From Deltaproteobacteria bacterium IMCC39146 (GTDB lineage Bacteria; Desulfobacterota; Desulfuromonadia; Desulfuromonadales; BM103), in the NCBI GenBank assembly GCA_030005635.1, contig JARUHP010000001.1, forward strand, positions 62,001-126,000: DNA of 64,000 nucleotides, read 5' to 3'. This document shows positions 1 to 7,907 of the stretch, piece by piece. A program made the translations under genes and the position numbers. The notes beneath the pieces are model-generated. The model saw only the letters and a program-made list of their open reading frames with translations, did no database searches and had not been told where the DNA came from. The stretch's first letter is position 1; each line of letters begins with the position of its first letter.

Positions 1-28
1 TCACGCATCCTGGATATCGTCGTTGACG

Positions 29-826
29 TTATCCCCCAATCAGCACCTTGACTTCAAACTCACCACCAATCACCATAACTTCGCTTTCCCCTTTGAAAAG
101 GGACCTGGGCAGCAACCCACCCATAAAGAAGACTTTGGTCAGCGGCACTTCAACCTGCAGGACTCTGCTACCGAACTCCCAGGCCCTTTCAAAATCATCG
201 GTAAATGAGTTCAGGTTGTTCAGACGCAGCAGGTATTTATTTTTGTCGAACTTTTCAATAACCTGATGTTCGGCAAAATTATAAATGCCTCGATAGAGCT
301 TCAGATGAGTCTGCTCCGGGAATATCCGTGCGAGTTCGTATTGGACAAACTCATAGAGCAGGTCTAACTGTGCCATGATCGCGCTGGTGCGCTCAGAACC
401 TTTCATCCGATCAACCGTATAACGGAAATATGCCTCCGAATGAATATCGTTAATTCCTTCATAATGGAATGTCGGCATCAAACCAAGCCGCGACTCAACC
501 CACCCTTTAAGTACCGCTCCCTCTAAGGAATTACTGTCAAAGAGCCAACCCCGCAAAAAGCGCAGATAGCTATTCTTAAGGCTTTTACGACTATTCTTAG
601 TCTCTTCCCGTTGCCACTGGTGCAGTTGGTAGCGCACATCCATGAAGTCATGAAATATCAGCCCGCGTTTTTCTGGATCTTCCTCTGCATCGAGCTTTTC
701 AAATAGAGGTCGGCCATTGTGCCGAACACCCTGAATTTCGATAACCTGGGGTTTGCTGTTGTAATGCTTTGACGCAATCGCCCACGGTGGCAAGTTGCAT
801 CTATTCATCGATGTTGGATAGTCCAT
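29..826 (-). CDS. draT: NAD+--dinitrogen-reductase ADP-ribosyltransferase (DraT)
   Basis: 265 residues. DraT transfers ADP-ribose from NAD+ to an arginine of the nitrogenase iron protein and switches off nitrogen fixation in response to ammonium or energy loss. The N-terminus carries the family signature NRCNLPPWAIAS (residues 8-19) followed by IEIQGVR. The ADP-ribosyltransferase R-S-ExE triad is visible: R179 in KLYRG, S207 in LNSFTDD and E247/E249 in GESEV. Length is close to the usual 270-290. The chosen ATG has only a weak GAGAA upstream; a second ATG at residue 7 is possible. The partner hydrolase draG and nif genes are not in the window; draG could lie just beyond the left edge, downstream of draT. 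Family assignment is confident; activity is inferred. Confidence 0.85.
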   Translation of the reverse strand: MDYPTSMNRCNLPPWAIASKHYNSKPQVIEIQGVRHNGRPLFEKLDAEEDPEKRGLIFHDFMDVRYQLHQWQREETKNSRKSLKNSYLRFLRGWLFDSNSLEGAVLKGWVESRLGLMPTFHYEGINDIHSEAYFRYTVDRMKGSERTSAIMAQLDLLYEFVQYELARIFPEQTHLKLYRGIYNFAEHQVIEKFDKNKYLLRLNNLNSFTDDFERAWEFGSRVLQVEVPLTKVFFMGGLLPRSLFKGESEVMVIGGEFEVKVLIGG

Positions 827-1133
827 AACAATTCTCAGAAAACACCATAAAGCTATGTATCAGCGCTTAATTTTCAGAAGCACATGCCTATTTTTTTTGC
901 TTGCCAGACTCTAAACGTACTTCAACATACGAATTCATTACTCGGCTTTGAGTTGAAAGGTGCTGATATTCCGCGGCGTTGCGGAAAAGTCTGCAAATAT
1001 TGTTGTGCAGAGTTACCCTACGAACATTAATGTCTTTGCACTGAGGATGCCAACTTCTAGCTATGTTCCAGCGGACCTAAATCGACTAACAAACAATGGC
1101 CTAAATATCCACTGGAACCTCCACAAACCTAGC

Positions 1134-1199
1134 AGCAAAAACACGAAAGGCCCCAGCACCGTTAAGTGCTGAGGCCTTTTTTAATGGCGCGCTGAGGAA
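1134..1199 (-). repeat. tRNA-3'-end plus hairpin repeat, copy 1
   Basis: A GC-rich hairpin (1149-1176, arms GGCCCCAGCAC and GTGCTGAGGCC, then six T on the plus strand) adjoins a 15-base piece at 1185-1199. That piece matches 13 of 15 bases of the tRNA-Arg-like 3' end at 12821. The flank AAAACACGAAAGG is also shared with copies at about 11.1 and 12.8 kb. Read on the minus strand it is a tRNA acceptor end followed by its terminator. The hairpin can act as a terminator. The rest of the 827-1238 gap between draT and the ferritin-like gene shows nothing else. Confidence 0.7.
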
Positions 1200-1238
1200 A
1201 TTGTAACTTTCGACTTTCTCCTCTGTAAAAAGCGAAGG

Positions 1239-1742
1239 CTAACCCTTGAACGCGGAAAGCATCAATTCAAAATCTTCAAGGAGCGCCTGCAGATCCTCTT
1301 CGTGCTCTATCTCCTGTTCGATAATCTGCAGCGCAATGTTGTAGGTAACCGGATCCTTGTCTTTGGTCATATCCATCAGCTCTTTGTAGACACCGATGGC
1401 ACACTGTTCGCCCGCAATATTCTGCACCAGAAGCGTTTTCACAAAGGGATCGTCGGGCGGCTCATAAGCACAGTTTGTAAGCTTGAACCAGTCGCGTGGG
1501 TCTGTGACAGGATCGCCGCCCAGCTGGATGATGCGGTTGGTCACCAGCAGAGCATGATTCAACTCCTCGGTCGCATGCAGTTCAAGTTCAGCAATCACGG
1601 CCTCCTTCATCGGCCCTTTTGCCACTTTTGCACCGGCCCAATACTGATAGTAAGCCAGCCATTCGTCGCTATAGGCCTTACGCAGCACCGAGATCAGTTC
1701 TTCAACATCCAGCCCGACTATTTCTCGACCCTTGCTTCCCAT
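1239..1742 (-). CDS. Ferritin-like di-iron protein (bacterioferritin/Dps-like)
   Basis: 167 residues forming a four-helix ferritin-like bundle. Two half-sites of a di-iron centre are readable: E27 in SDEWLAYY, E60-x2-H63 in EELNH, E112 in GEQCAIG and E144-x2-H147 in EQEIEHEED. Such proteins store iron or remove peroxide by oxidising Fe(II). The sequence resembles the Dps-like bacterioferritins of anaerobes more than classical 24-mer ferritin. A strong GGAGG lies 8 bases before the ATG. It stands alone, facing away from the peroxiredoxin gene that starts 160 bases to the right, which would fit a shared peroxide/iron theme. Substrate and oligomer are not determined. Confidence 0.8.
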   Translation of the reverse strand: MGSKGREIVGLDVEELISVLRKAYSDEWLAYYQYWAGAKVAKGPMKEAVIAELELHATEELNHALLVTNRIIQLGGDPVTDPRDWFKLTNCAYEPPDDPFVKTLLVQNIAGEQCAIGVYKELMDMTKDKDPVTYNIALQIIEQEIEHEEDLQALLEDFELMLSAFKG

Positions 1743-1902
1743 AATTCCTCCTGATGTTTTGTTTATTATGATTACCTCCCCATAATACTACCCTGTTTGC
1801 GTTGACTTTCCAGAGCCGTCAGGACTTTTGGTCACAACTTATTGCAGGGCGCCCTTTGTTTTGTGTGTTTTTACGCTATAGTTGCTGGGAAAGGAGACAA
1901 CT

Positions 1903-2382
1903 ATGAAACGTATGATTCGTGCAGTAATCGTCATCGCAGTAACGCTGATGGCATCAAATGTAGCGGCCCTCGAGGTCAACGCTCCGGCACCAGATTTTAC
2001 GGCATCGTCCACCCGGGGTGAAATTACCCTGAGTGAACTATTGGTCAAAGGACCGGTGATTTTGGCATATTACTATGCCGACTTCACCTCGGCCTGAACG
2101 AGTGAAATGAAGGCTTTTCAAAACGACATCGCGCGTTTTGAAGAGTTGAACGTCCAGGTTCTGGGCGTCAGTTCCGACTCGCTGAAATCCCACCAGGCCT
2201 TTTCTGATCAACTTGGTCTCAGCTTTCCCCTCATCGCTGATGACGGCAACATAAGCAAGCTGTACGGCAGCGGTCGGGTGACTACTCTGATTGACCAGCA
2301 GGGCATTGTCCGTTATGTCCACAAGGGCATGCCGGACAACGAAAAGTTGTTGCAGGAAGTTGGCAATTTACAGAGTTATTAG
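1903..2382 (+). CDS. Exported selenocysteine-containing peroxiredoxin (AhpC/TSA family)
   Basis: 159 residues if UGA at 2095-2097 is read as selenocysteine (Sec65). The ATG at 1903 follows AAGGAG, and a signal peptide (MKRMIRAVIVIAV..., cut near residue 22) targets it outside the cytoplasm. The sequence around the UGA is ADFTSA-U-TSEMKAFQ, the peroxiredoxin active-site motif TxxC/U with Sec exactly where the peroxidatic Cys belongs. The frame then continues through SSDS, FPLIADD and the GRVTTLID arginine segment to a normal stop, with no frameshift. No other Cys is present, so it would be a one-Sec enzyme needing an external reductant. A 12-bp hairpin begins 17 bases after UGA (see SECIS). 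Peroxiredoxin selenoproteins are known from sulfate- and metal-reducing deltaproteobacteria. An ordinary gene call would split it in two or call it a pseudogene. Confidence 0.88.
2114..2145 (+). promoter_or_regulatory. Bacterial SECIS-like hairpin downstream of UGA
   Basis: Arms at 2114-2125 (CTTTTCAAAACG) and 2134-2145 (CGTTTTGAAGAG) form 12 contiguous pairs including one G-U, closing an 8-base loop ACATCGCG. The hairpin starts 17 bases after the UGA codon and its loop lies 29 bases after it. This is the spacing expected for bacterial SECIS elements that recruit SelB. It lies inside the coding frame, as bacterial SECIS elements must. The loop contains G residues, but the exact SelB contact cannot be assigned by eye. 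Confidence 0.75.
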
Positions 2383-2458
2383 AATCGCCCCAAAACTCAC
2401 TTCCGTTGTAGCCAGGGGATGAAATGTTCAGCAACCACAAACCTGGGGGGCCCTCATA

Positions 2459-2917
2459 ATGGCGGATGCAGAGGAATGGCGTCTGGTTCTCAAGCTGCTC
2501 AAAGAACAGGCCTTTGGCGTTTTGGGCACCAACCACAAGGGAAGCGCGTATGCCAGCCTGGTCGCTTTTGCGGCCACGGCTGACGTACGCTTTATCTACT
2601 TCGCCACCACGCGCGCGACCCGCAAATACCTCAACCTGGCGGCCGACGACCAGGTTGCCCTGTTGGTCGATAATCGTGCTGATCAAGCTCTGGCCCTTTA
2701 TGAGGCGGCTGCCGTCACCGCCTACGGCACAGCAACAGAAATTGCGGCCGCGGAGCACGCTGAAGTTTTGCAGAGCTACCTGGCCAGACACCCGCAGCTG
2801 AAAACCTTCGTCTCGGCACCGACCACCGCCATATTCCGCATCAAAGTCGAGAGCTATCACCTGGTCCAACGCTTCCAGAACGTCACAGAATTCCGGATGA
2901 ACCGATGCGCTGGCTGA
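2459..2917 (+). CDS. Pyridoxamine-5'-phosphate-oxidase-family FMN-binding protein
   Basis: 152 residues with the split-barrel fold pattern of the PNPOx-like family: an N-terminal helix, then FGVLGTNHKGSAYASLVAF, FIYFATTRATRKYLNL and QVALLVDNR, typical of small flavin-binding oxidases/reductases. A G-rich stretch precedes the ATG. Its last 13 bases overlap the next gene, so the two are probably translationally coupled. The real substrate is unknown; members bind FMN, F420 or haem. It follows the selenoperoxiredoxin by about 75 bases and may share its transcript. Confidence 0.7.
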   Translation: MADAEEWRLVLKLLKEQAFGVLGTNHKGSAYASLVAFAATADVRFIYFATTRATRKYLNLAADDQVALLVDNRADQALALYEAAAVTAYGTATEIAAAEHAEVLQSYLARHPQLKTFVSAPTTAIFRIKVESYHLVQRFQNVTEFRMNRCAG

Positions 2918-5064
2918 TTCCTTTTGCAGACGTCAGCCGGGCGACCGTCAAAAACCTTGGTGGCAAAGCCTTGATGCTGGCTCGTTTGCAGCAAGAGGGC
3001 TTTCTGGTCCCTGCCGGGTACTGCCTGCCAGTCAGTGTCTATCATGAGTTTCTTGTTGAAACCGGCCTCGACGCGTTTATTGCCATGGAGCTACAGCGTA
3101 AGGATTTTCGGGAGATGCGCTGGGAAGAGCTTTGGGATGTCTCCCTGCGGATTCGCAACCACTTCCTCACTCGCACGTGGCCGAAGGCGATGAAAGAGAA
3201 GCTGCTCAAGGACTTGAGCGAAGGTCCGGCCAACTGGTCCTCGGTGGCCGTTCGCTCCACGGCTCCCGGAGAAGATTCCGCAAGCCAGTCTTTTGCGGGT
3301 CTGCACGAAAGCCGCGTTATGCTGCAGGGTGCAGAGGCGATCCTGGAAGCGATTCGTATTGTCTGGGCATCACTCTGGTCGGATGGCGCATTGCTCTACC
3401 GACACGAACTCGGGCTGGATCCTGGCAAGAGTGGTATGGCCGTAATCATCCAGGAGATGATCATCGGAGATGTGTCTGGAATCCTCTTCACCCGGGCCCC
3501 TCAGGACGGCAGCGTCATGATGGCAGAGGCGGTCTGGGGTTTAAACCAGGCTCTGGTTGATGGCTCCATTGAACCTGACCGCTGGCAATTCAGTCGTGCC
3601 ACCGGCACCGTGACCGAAAAACATGAAGTTGTTCACACCGTCGCACTGCGACCTACGACACACGGCACCGAGTTGTCTCCACTCGGGGAGGCGCAAAGAG
3701 GGAGGTCGCCATTTGATACCGTTTTTTGTCAAGAGCTGTTCCAGGCAGGGTGTCAATTGGAAGCCAGCCTGGGCCAGGCCCTCGATATCGAATGGACCTC
3801 TTCCAACAAGAGCCTGCATATTCTCCAGGCTCGCCCGATCACAACGTCTTTACAGTCTAAAGATGGTGATGAGCGGCCCTGGTACCTGAGCCTCCATCGT
3901 AGCCTCGACAACCTTGAAGCATTGCGCATGGAACTTGAGCAGCAGGTCTTGCCGGGAATGGACCATGACGCAGAGAAAATGAGTGCTGTCGAACTGTCTC
4001 AGCTTAGCAACCGGAAACTTGCCGAGGAGTATCTCAACCGCCGCGGCATTCTGGACAAATGGCTGAGCATTTATAAAGATAAATGCATTCCTATGGCACA
4101 CGGCTTGAGGCTGTTTGGTGAGTTTTACAATGATCTAATTAAGCCTGAAGACCCACATGAGTTCATCAACCTCCTGCATTCAGATGATTTGCTCGCGGTA
4201 CAACGCAACCGGCAGTTGCACGAGATGGCAGAACTGCTGCGCAAGGACCATCGCCTTTTGCAGCAGCTTAAAGACGGCTGTGAGCTTTCAGAGGGAAGCA
4301 ATCTAAAAGGGATGCTCGAAGTATTTAATCACGAGTACAGCGGCATTAACTGGGTTTTGCACCAAGATCTGGATCTGACCTCCTGGTTGGTGAAGTTGGC
4401 CGAACAGGATGGCGACGACAAAAACGAGGGATTAAAGCAGGCTGACAGGGAACACGCCTTTTTCGCCCAGGTGCCTGAAGCAGAGAGCGGTATGGCAGGT
4501 CGAATTCTGGCCGTTGCCAAAGCCAGCTACCTTTTGCGAGACAACGACAATCTCTACCTGGGTAAGGTCAGGGCCGGTGTTTCGGCCGCCGAGCAGGAAA
4601 TTCGCAAACGGATCGATTCCGGGGCGTCAGAAGGCCTTGATAAAATTCTGCCCGAGACCACAGAAAAAAAAGTCTTTTCAAGGTATGAATCGCAGCGAGA
4701 GTCCGTCGAAAGTCCTGAAAACTGGCAACTTGCCCGTCAACTGGTTGGTCAACCCGCAGGGCCAGGGGTCAACTCAGGTCCTGCAAGGGTTCTAAATAAC
4801 GCAAGCGTCCTGACCGATTTTAAAGCGGGGGAGGTGTTGGTCTGCGACGCCATCGAGCCGAACATGACCTTCCTGGCGCCACTGGCCGCAGCAATCATCG
4901 AACGTCGTGGCGGCATGCTGGTCCACGGTGCGATCATTGCCCGTGAATACGGAATCCCCTGTGTCACAGGCATTCCGGAGGCAACCAAAGTCATCAAGTC
5001 CGGAGACCAACTTACCGTTGACGGTTATCTCGGTATTGTCACGATCGATCGCGGTGACGGCTAA
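2905..5064 (+). CDS. PEP/pyruvate-binding phosphotransferase (PEP synthase-like)
   Basis: 719 residues. The N-terminal third (about 1-315) is a PPDK/PpsA-type ATP-grasp domain with KNLGGKALMLARL, VAVRSTAPGEDSASQSFAG and the ATP-site motif GILFTRAP. The centre is a helical, unassigned segment. The C-terminus is the swivelling phosphohistidine domain with GGMLVHGAIIAREYGIP, the catalytic His being H674. There is no C-terminal PEP/pyruvate TIM barrel, so it is not a true PEP synthase. The ATP-grasp plus central domain plus His-swivel order is that of rifampin phosphotransferase and other atypical phosphotransferases, though it is shorter than the roughly 860 residues of those enzymes. It presumably moves a phosphate from ATP through His to an unknown acceptor. 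The start overlaps the preceding gene. Confidence 0.78.
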   Translation: MRWLIPFADVSRATVKNLGGKALMLARLQQEGFLVPAGYCLPVSVYHEFLVETGLDAFIAMELQRKDFREMRWEELWDVSLRIRNHFLTRTWPKAMKEKLLKDLSEGPANWSSVAVRSTAPGEDSASQSFAGLHESRVMLQGAEAILEAIRIVWASLWSDGALLYRHELGLDPGKSGMAVIIQEMIIGDVSGILFTRAPQDGSVMMAEAVWGLNQALVDGSIEPDRWQFSRATGTVTEKHEVVHTVALRPTTHGTELSPLGEAQRGRSPFDTVFCQELFQAGCQLEASLGQALDIEWTSSNKSLHILQARPITTSLQSKDGDERPWYLSLHRSLDNLEALRMELEQQVLPGMDHDAEKMSAVELSQLSNRKLAEEYLNRRGILDKWLSIYKDKCIPMAHGLRLFGEFYNDLIKPEDPHEFINLLHSDDLLAVQRNRQLHEMAELLRKDHRLLQQLKDGCELSEGSNLKGMLEVFNHEYSGINWVLHQDLDLTSWLVKLAEQDGDDKNEGLKQADREHAFFAQVPEAESGMAGRILAVAKASYLLRDNDNLYLGKVRAGVSAAEQEIRKRIDSGASEGLDKILPETTEKKVFSRYESQRESVESPENWQLARQLVGQPAGPGVNSGPARVLNNASVLTDFKAGEVLVCDAIEPNMTFLAPLAAAIIERRGGMLVHGAIIAREYGIPCVTGIPEATKVIKSGDQLTVDGYLGIVTIDRGDG

Positions 5065-5076
5065 CTCTTTTTTTTC

Positions 5077-5658
5077 TTAATCCGTCTCCAGCAAACGATC
5101 TCTGAAGCCTTTACTGATCGGTTCGTCACCCAGCCAGATCCCGAAATATGCCGCCGCAAAATCGGCGCCCGGAACATATCCCAAAGGGTTTTCGTTGAAC
5201 CTTAGCTCGGTACCCTTTTCAGGAAGATAATTGATACTGTAGCGATCGCCCAGTTTTACATCCCGAAAGAAGCCATAAAAAGTCTGTAAGCGTTTTTCCA
5301 GTGCTTGATACTCTGCCGGCAAGAGATTATCTTGCAGGAGCTTGTCAGAAGCCTCCGCAAAACCTTTGCCCTCAATCTCACGAAAATAGGAGAGCTCGAG
5401 TCTTTTCGGGATATCGTTCGCCCAACTCTGCCCGGGAACACCCCTGGGAAGGTAGAGCGCCCCGGCGTAGACATCGAACAACATCGCCCACTTCAGAACC
5501 GCGACTCCGTTAAGTTTAAGCTCAGACTGCTCGACAACCACGGTATCACTGAAACGAACTCCCTTGATCTCAACAGCCTGACAATAGCCGGCCATCAAGA
5601 CAAACAGGACCACGACCAAACAAAGTCTTTTCATAAGGCACTTATCTACCGCTCTCAC
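5077..5658 (-). CDS. Exported chalcone-isomerase-like protein
   Basis: 193 residues with a GTG start supported by GAGGAG seven bases upstream. A signal peptide follows (MRAVDKCLMKRLCLVVVLF..., cleavage near GYCQA). The mature part begins EIKGVRFSDTVVV and carries KWAMLFDVYAGALYLP and LELSYFREIEGKGF, typical of the chalcone isomerase-like domain in periplasmic bacterial proteins. This fold binds fatty acids or acts as a non-enzymatic lipid carrier in known relatives; plant-type isomerase activity is not implied. It is convergent with the PEP-synthase-like gene and divergent from the fatty-acid-modifying operon that starts at 5843, which suggests a role there. Confidence 0.7.
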   Translation of the reverse strand: MRAVDKCLMKRLCLVVVLFVLMAGYCQAVEIKGVRFSDTVVVEQSELKLNGVAVLKWAMLFDVYAGALYLPRGVPGQSWANDIPKRLELSYFREIEGKGFAEASDKLLQDNLLPAEYQALEKRLQTFYGFFRDVKLGDRYSINYLPEKGTELRFNENPLGYVPGADFAAAYFGIWLGDEPISKGFRDRLLETD

Positions 5659-5842
5659 TCTTTATCTCCTCTCGTTACCATTCTATTCATCATAACAGAG
5701 GCATGCCCACCTCTGCACGCAGTTAGCTTTTTTACCTGTTAAACCTCTGGAAATATTGCACTTTACAAATAATCGGCTAAACTTTCAACGGTTGACATTA
5801 CAGCTGCAGGCAAACCCCTCATACAGAAAAGCAGGATCCTGG

Positions 5843-6625
5843 ATGAATATTTTCTTCTTCAGCCTTATTGTGCTGCTGATCACTATGACCGCGATCTTTG
5901 GGCTCGCACTCTGGCTTAAGGACAACAGCATTGTCGATGTCGCCTACGGTCTGGCCTTTGTTCTGACCTGCGGCTTGGCTTTTCTGGTTTATGGCAACGG
6001 CCATCCCCGGCAGTGGCTGGTAGTCTCTCTCATCTCAATCTGGGGGCTGCGCCTCGCTTGCCATATCTTGCTGCGCAAGCAAGGCGAGGGCGAGGATTTC
6101 CGTTATCGTCAGTGGCGCGAAGAGTGGGGCGATACGTTTATTTGGCGTAGTTTCCTGCAAATTTTCATGCTGCAGGGATCGGTGATCTTTTTGGTAGCGC
6201 TACCCGCCTTGCTGGTCATCAACAGCCCAGGAGGCAAGCTCGGTGTCTTTGATGGTGCAGGAATCCTGATCTGGATGATCGGCTTCGGCTTCGAAGCGAT
6301 TGGCGATTGGCAGCTTTTGGATTTCAAGCGCAAGGCTGAGAACCGCGGCAAGATCATCCAGAGTGGACTCTGGCGCTACACGCGACATCCTAATTATTTT
6401 GGTGAAGCCGTGCTCTGGTGGGGGCTGTTCCTGATCGCCCTCAAGGTCCCATATGGGGCGGTGGCAGTGCTCAGCCCGCTGCTCATAGACTTCCTACTGT
6501 TGAAAGTTTCCGGGATCCCCATGCTCGAGGCCAAGTACCAGAACAATCAGGAGTTTTCTGCTTATAAAGAGCAAACCAATGCTTTCTTTCCCTGGTTCCC
6601 CAAACCCGGAGGTTTGAATGACTGA
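5843..6625 (+). CDS. DUF1295 membrane protein (steroid 5-alpha reductase/ICMT-like)
   Basis: 260 residues counted from ATG 5843; an upstream extension is open but lacks a good ribosome site. About six hydrophobic segments are seen, and near the C-terminus the DUF1295 signature [20 protein letters not shown]. The fold is shared with isoprenylcysteine carboxyl methyltransferase and steroid 5-alpha reductase, so a lipid-directed reductase or methyltransferase is expected. It is the first gene of a tightly packed operon and overlaps the next by 8 bases. Its substrate is unknown; neighbours point to acyl chains of phospholipids. Confidence 0.75.
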   Translation: MNIFFFSLIVLLITMTAIFGLALWLKDNSIVDVAYGLAFVLTCGLAFLVYGNGHPRQWLVVSLISIWGLRLACHILLRKQGEGEDFRYRQWREEWGDTFIWRSFLQIFMLQGSVIFLVALPALLVINSPGGKLGVFDGAGILIWMIGFGFEAIGDWQLLDFKRKAENRGKIIQSGLWRYTRHPNYFGEAVLWWGLFLIALKVPYGAVAVLSPLLIDFLLLKVSGIPMLEAKYQNNQEFSAYKEQTNAFFPWFPKPGGLND

Positions 6626-7907
6626 AGCACATGATCTGCCGACCCAAGGCCAAAAGATTGCCGTGATCGGCGGCGGGGTTGCAGGCATCGTTGCGGCTCA
6701 CCTGTTGCAGAAGCAACATGAGGTGACGCTCTTCGAAAAGAATGATTATCTCGGTGGCCACACCCATACGATCGAGATCACCGATGGGCCTGATGCCGGA
6801 CTGGCGGTTGATACCGGCTTCATCGTCCTCAACGATGCCACCTACCCCCTGTTCCGGAAATTCCTCGGCCAACTGGGAGTCGAGGCACGGGTTTCGGAGA
6901 TGTCCTTTGGCTTCCAAAACCATCAGACCGGTCTGGTCTATGCTGGCACCGACTTCAACGGCCTGTTCGCCCAGCGAAGCAATCTTTTCAGTCCATCCTT
7001 CTATCGTTTTCTGCTGGAAATTGTGCGGTTCTGCAAACAGGCCCAGCAAGATCTCGACCGGCACGATATCACACAGATCACTCTTGGCGAATACCTTGTC
7101 AGAGGACGTTACTCATCCGCTCTTATTGATAACTATCTGGTGCCGATGGCCGGAGCGATCTGGTCAACGCCGGCGATGCAGATTCATGATTTTCCAGCCG
7201 GCCCGTTCCTGCATTTCTTTCGCAACCATGGTTTGCTCGCTCTGCGGGATCGGCCTCTTTGGCGAACCGTGGTTGGTGGCAGTTCTGCCTACGTCAAAGC
7301 CTTTGCGCGCGGCTTCAGCGGCAAGATTCACCTTGAGCAACCGGTCCACACAATCAAACGCAATCCGGGGCAGGTACAACTCACACTCGCCGATGGTTCT
7401 TCACAAATTTTCGACCAGGTCGTGATTGCCACCCATGCCGACCAAACTTTAGCCCTGCTGCAAGACCCGTCTGATCTGGAACAGCAGCTGCTTTCTCCTT
7501 GGCAATACCAGCTCAACCAAACAGTTTTGCACACGGACGCATCGATCTTGCCGACCCGGAAACACGCCTGGGCCGCTTGGAATTTTACGCGCGAAGCGAG
7601 AGAAGAAGAGGACCGACCTGTTTATGTGACCTACTATATGAACCGCCTGCAGGGGTTAAAAGCAGAGAACGATTATTGTGTCACCCTCAACCGCGGTGAA
7701 GACTTCAGCCCGGAAAGTGTGATTGCCGAGATGGCTTACCATCACCCACTTTTTACCTTCGATTCGATGGCGACCCAGTCGAAACTGCCGCAGCTCAATG
7801 GGTGCAACCAAACCTATTTCTGCGGCAGCTATTTCGGCTACGGCTTTCATGAAGATGCCGTCAGGTCTGGTGTCGGCGTAGCTAAAGGATTCGGAATCGA
7901 ATTATGA
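6618..7907 (+). CDS. FAD-dependent oxidoreductase (amine-oxidase-like, next to CFA synthase)
   Basis: 429 residues. The N-terminal Rossmann FAD motif is [17 protein letters not shown], followed by [14 protein letters not shown] and [10 protein letters not shown]. The C-terminal FAD-contact region ends [18 protein letters not shown]. The architecture is that of the flavoproteins always encoded beside DUF1365 and cyclopropane-synthase-like genes. Related flavoproteins in Rhodobacter act on methylated unsaturated acyl chains in furan fatty-acid synthesis, which is family knowledge and not proof here. It overlaps the upstream gene by 8 and the downstream gene by 4 bases (ATGA), a sign of translational coupling. 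Confidence 0.82.
   Translation: MTEAHDLPTQGQKIAVIGGGVAGIVAAHLLQKQHEVTLFEKNDYLGGHTHTIEITDGPDAGLAVDTGFIVLNDATYPLFRKFLGQLGVEARVSEMSFGFQNHQTGLVYAGTDFNGLFAQRSNLFSPSFYRFLLEIVRFCKQAQQDLDRHDITQITLGEYLVRGRYSSALIDNYLVPMAGAIWSTPAMQIHDFPAGPFLHFFRNHGLLALRDRPLWRTVVGGSSAYVKAFARGFSGKIHLEQPVHTIKRNPGQVQLTLADGSSQIFDQVVIATHADQTLALLQDPSDLEQQLLSPWQYQLNQTVLHTDASILPTRKHAWAAWNFTREAREEEDRPVYVTYYMNRLQGLKAENDYCVTLNRGEDFSPESVIAEMAYHHPLFTFDSMATQSKLPQLNGCNQTYFCGSYFGYGFHEDAVRSGVGVAKGFGIEL

Noticed and set aside
960-1172. 70-codon open frame between draT and the ferritin-like gene
   Set aside because: It covers the tRNA-derived hairpin, has no ribosome site and no protein-like composition.
2095-2097. UGA as an ordinary stop splitting the peroxiredoxin gene
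   Set aside because: It is exactly at the catalytic residue, the frame continues with full family similarity, and a SECIS-like hairpin follows.
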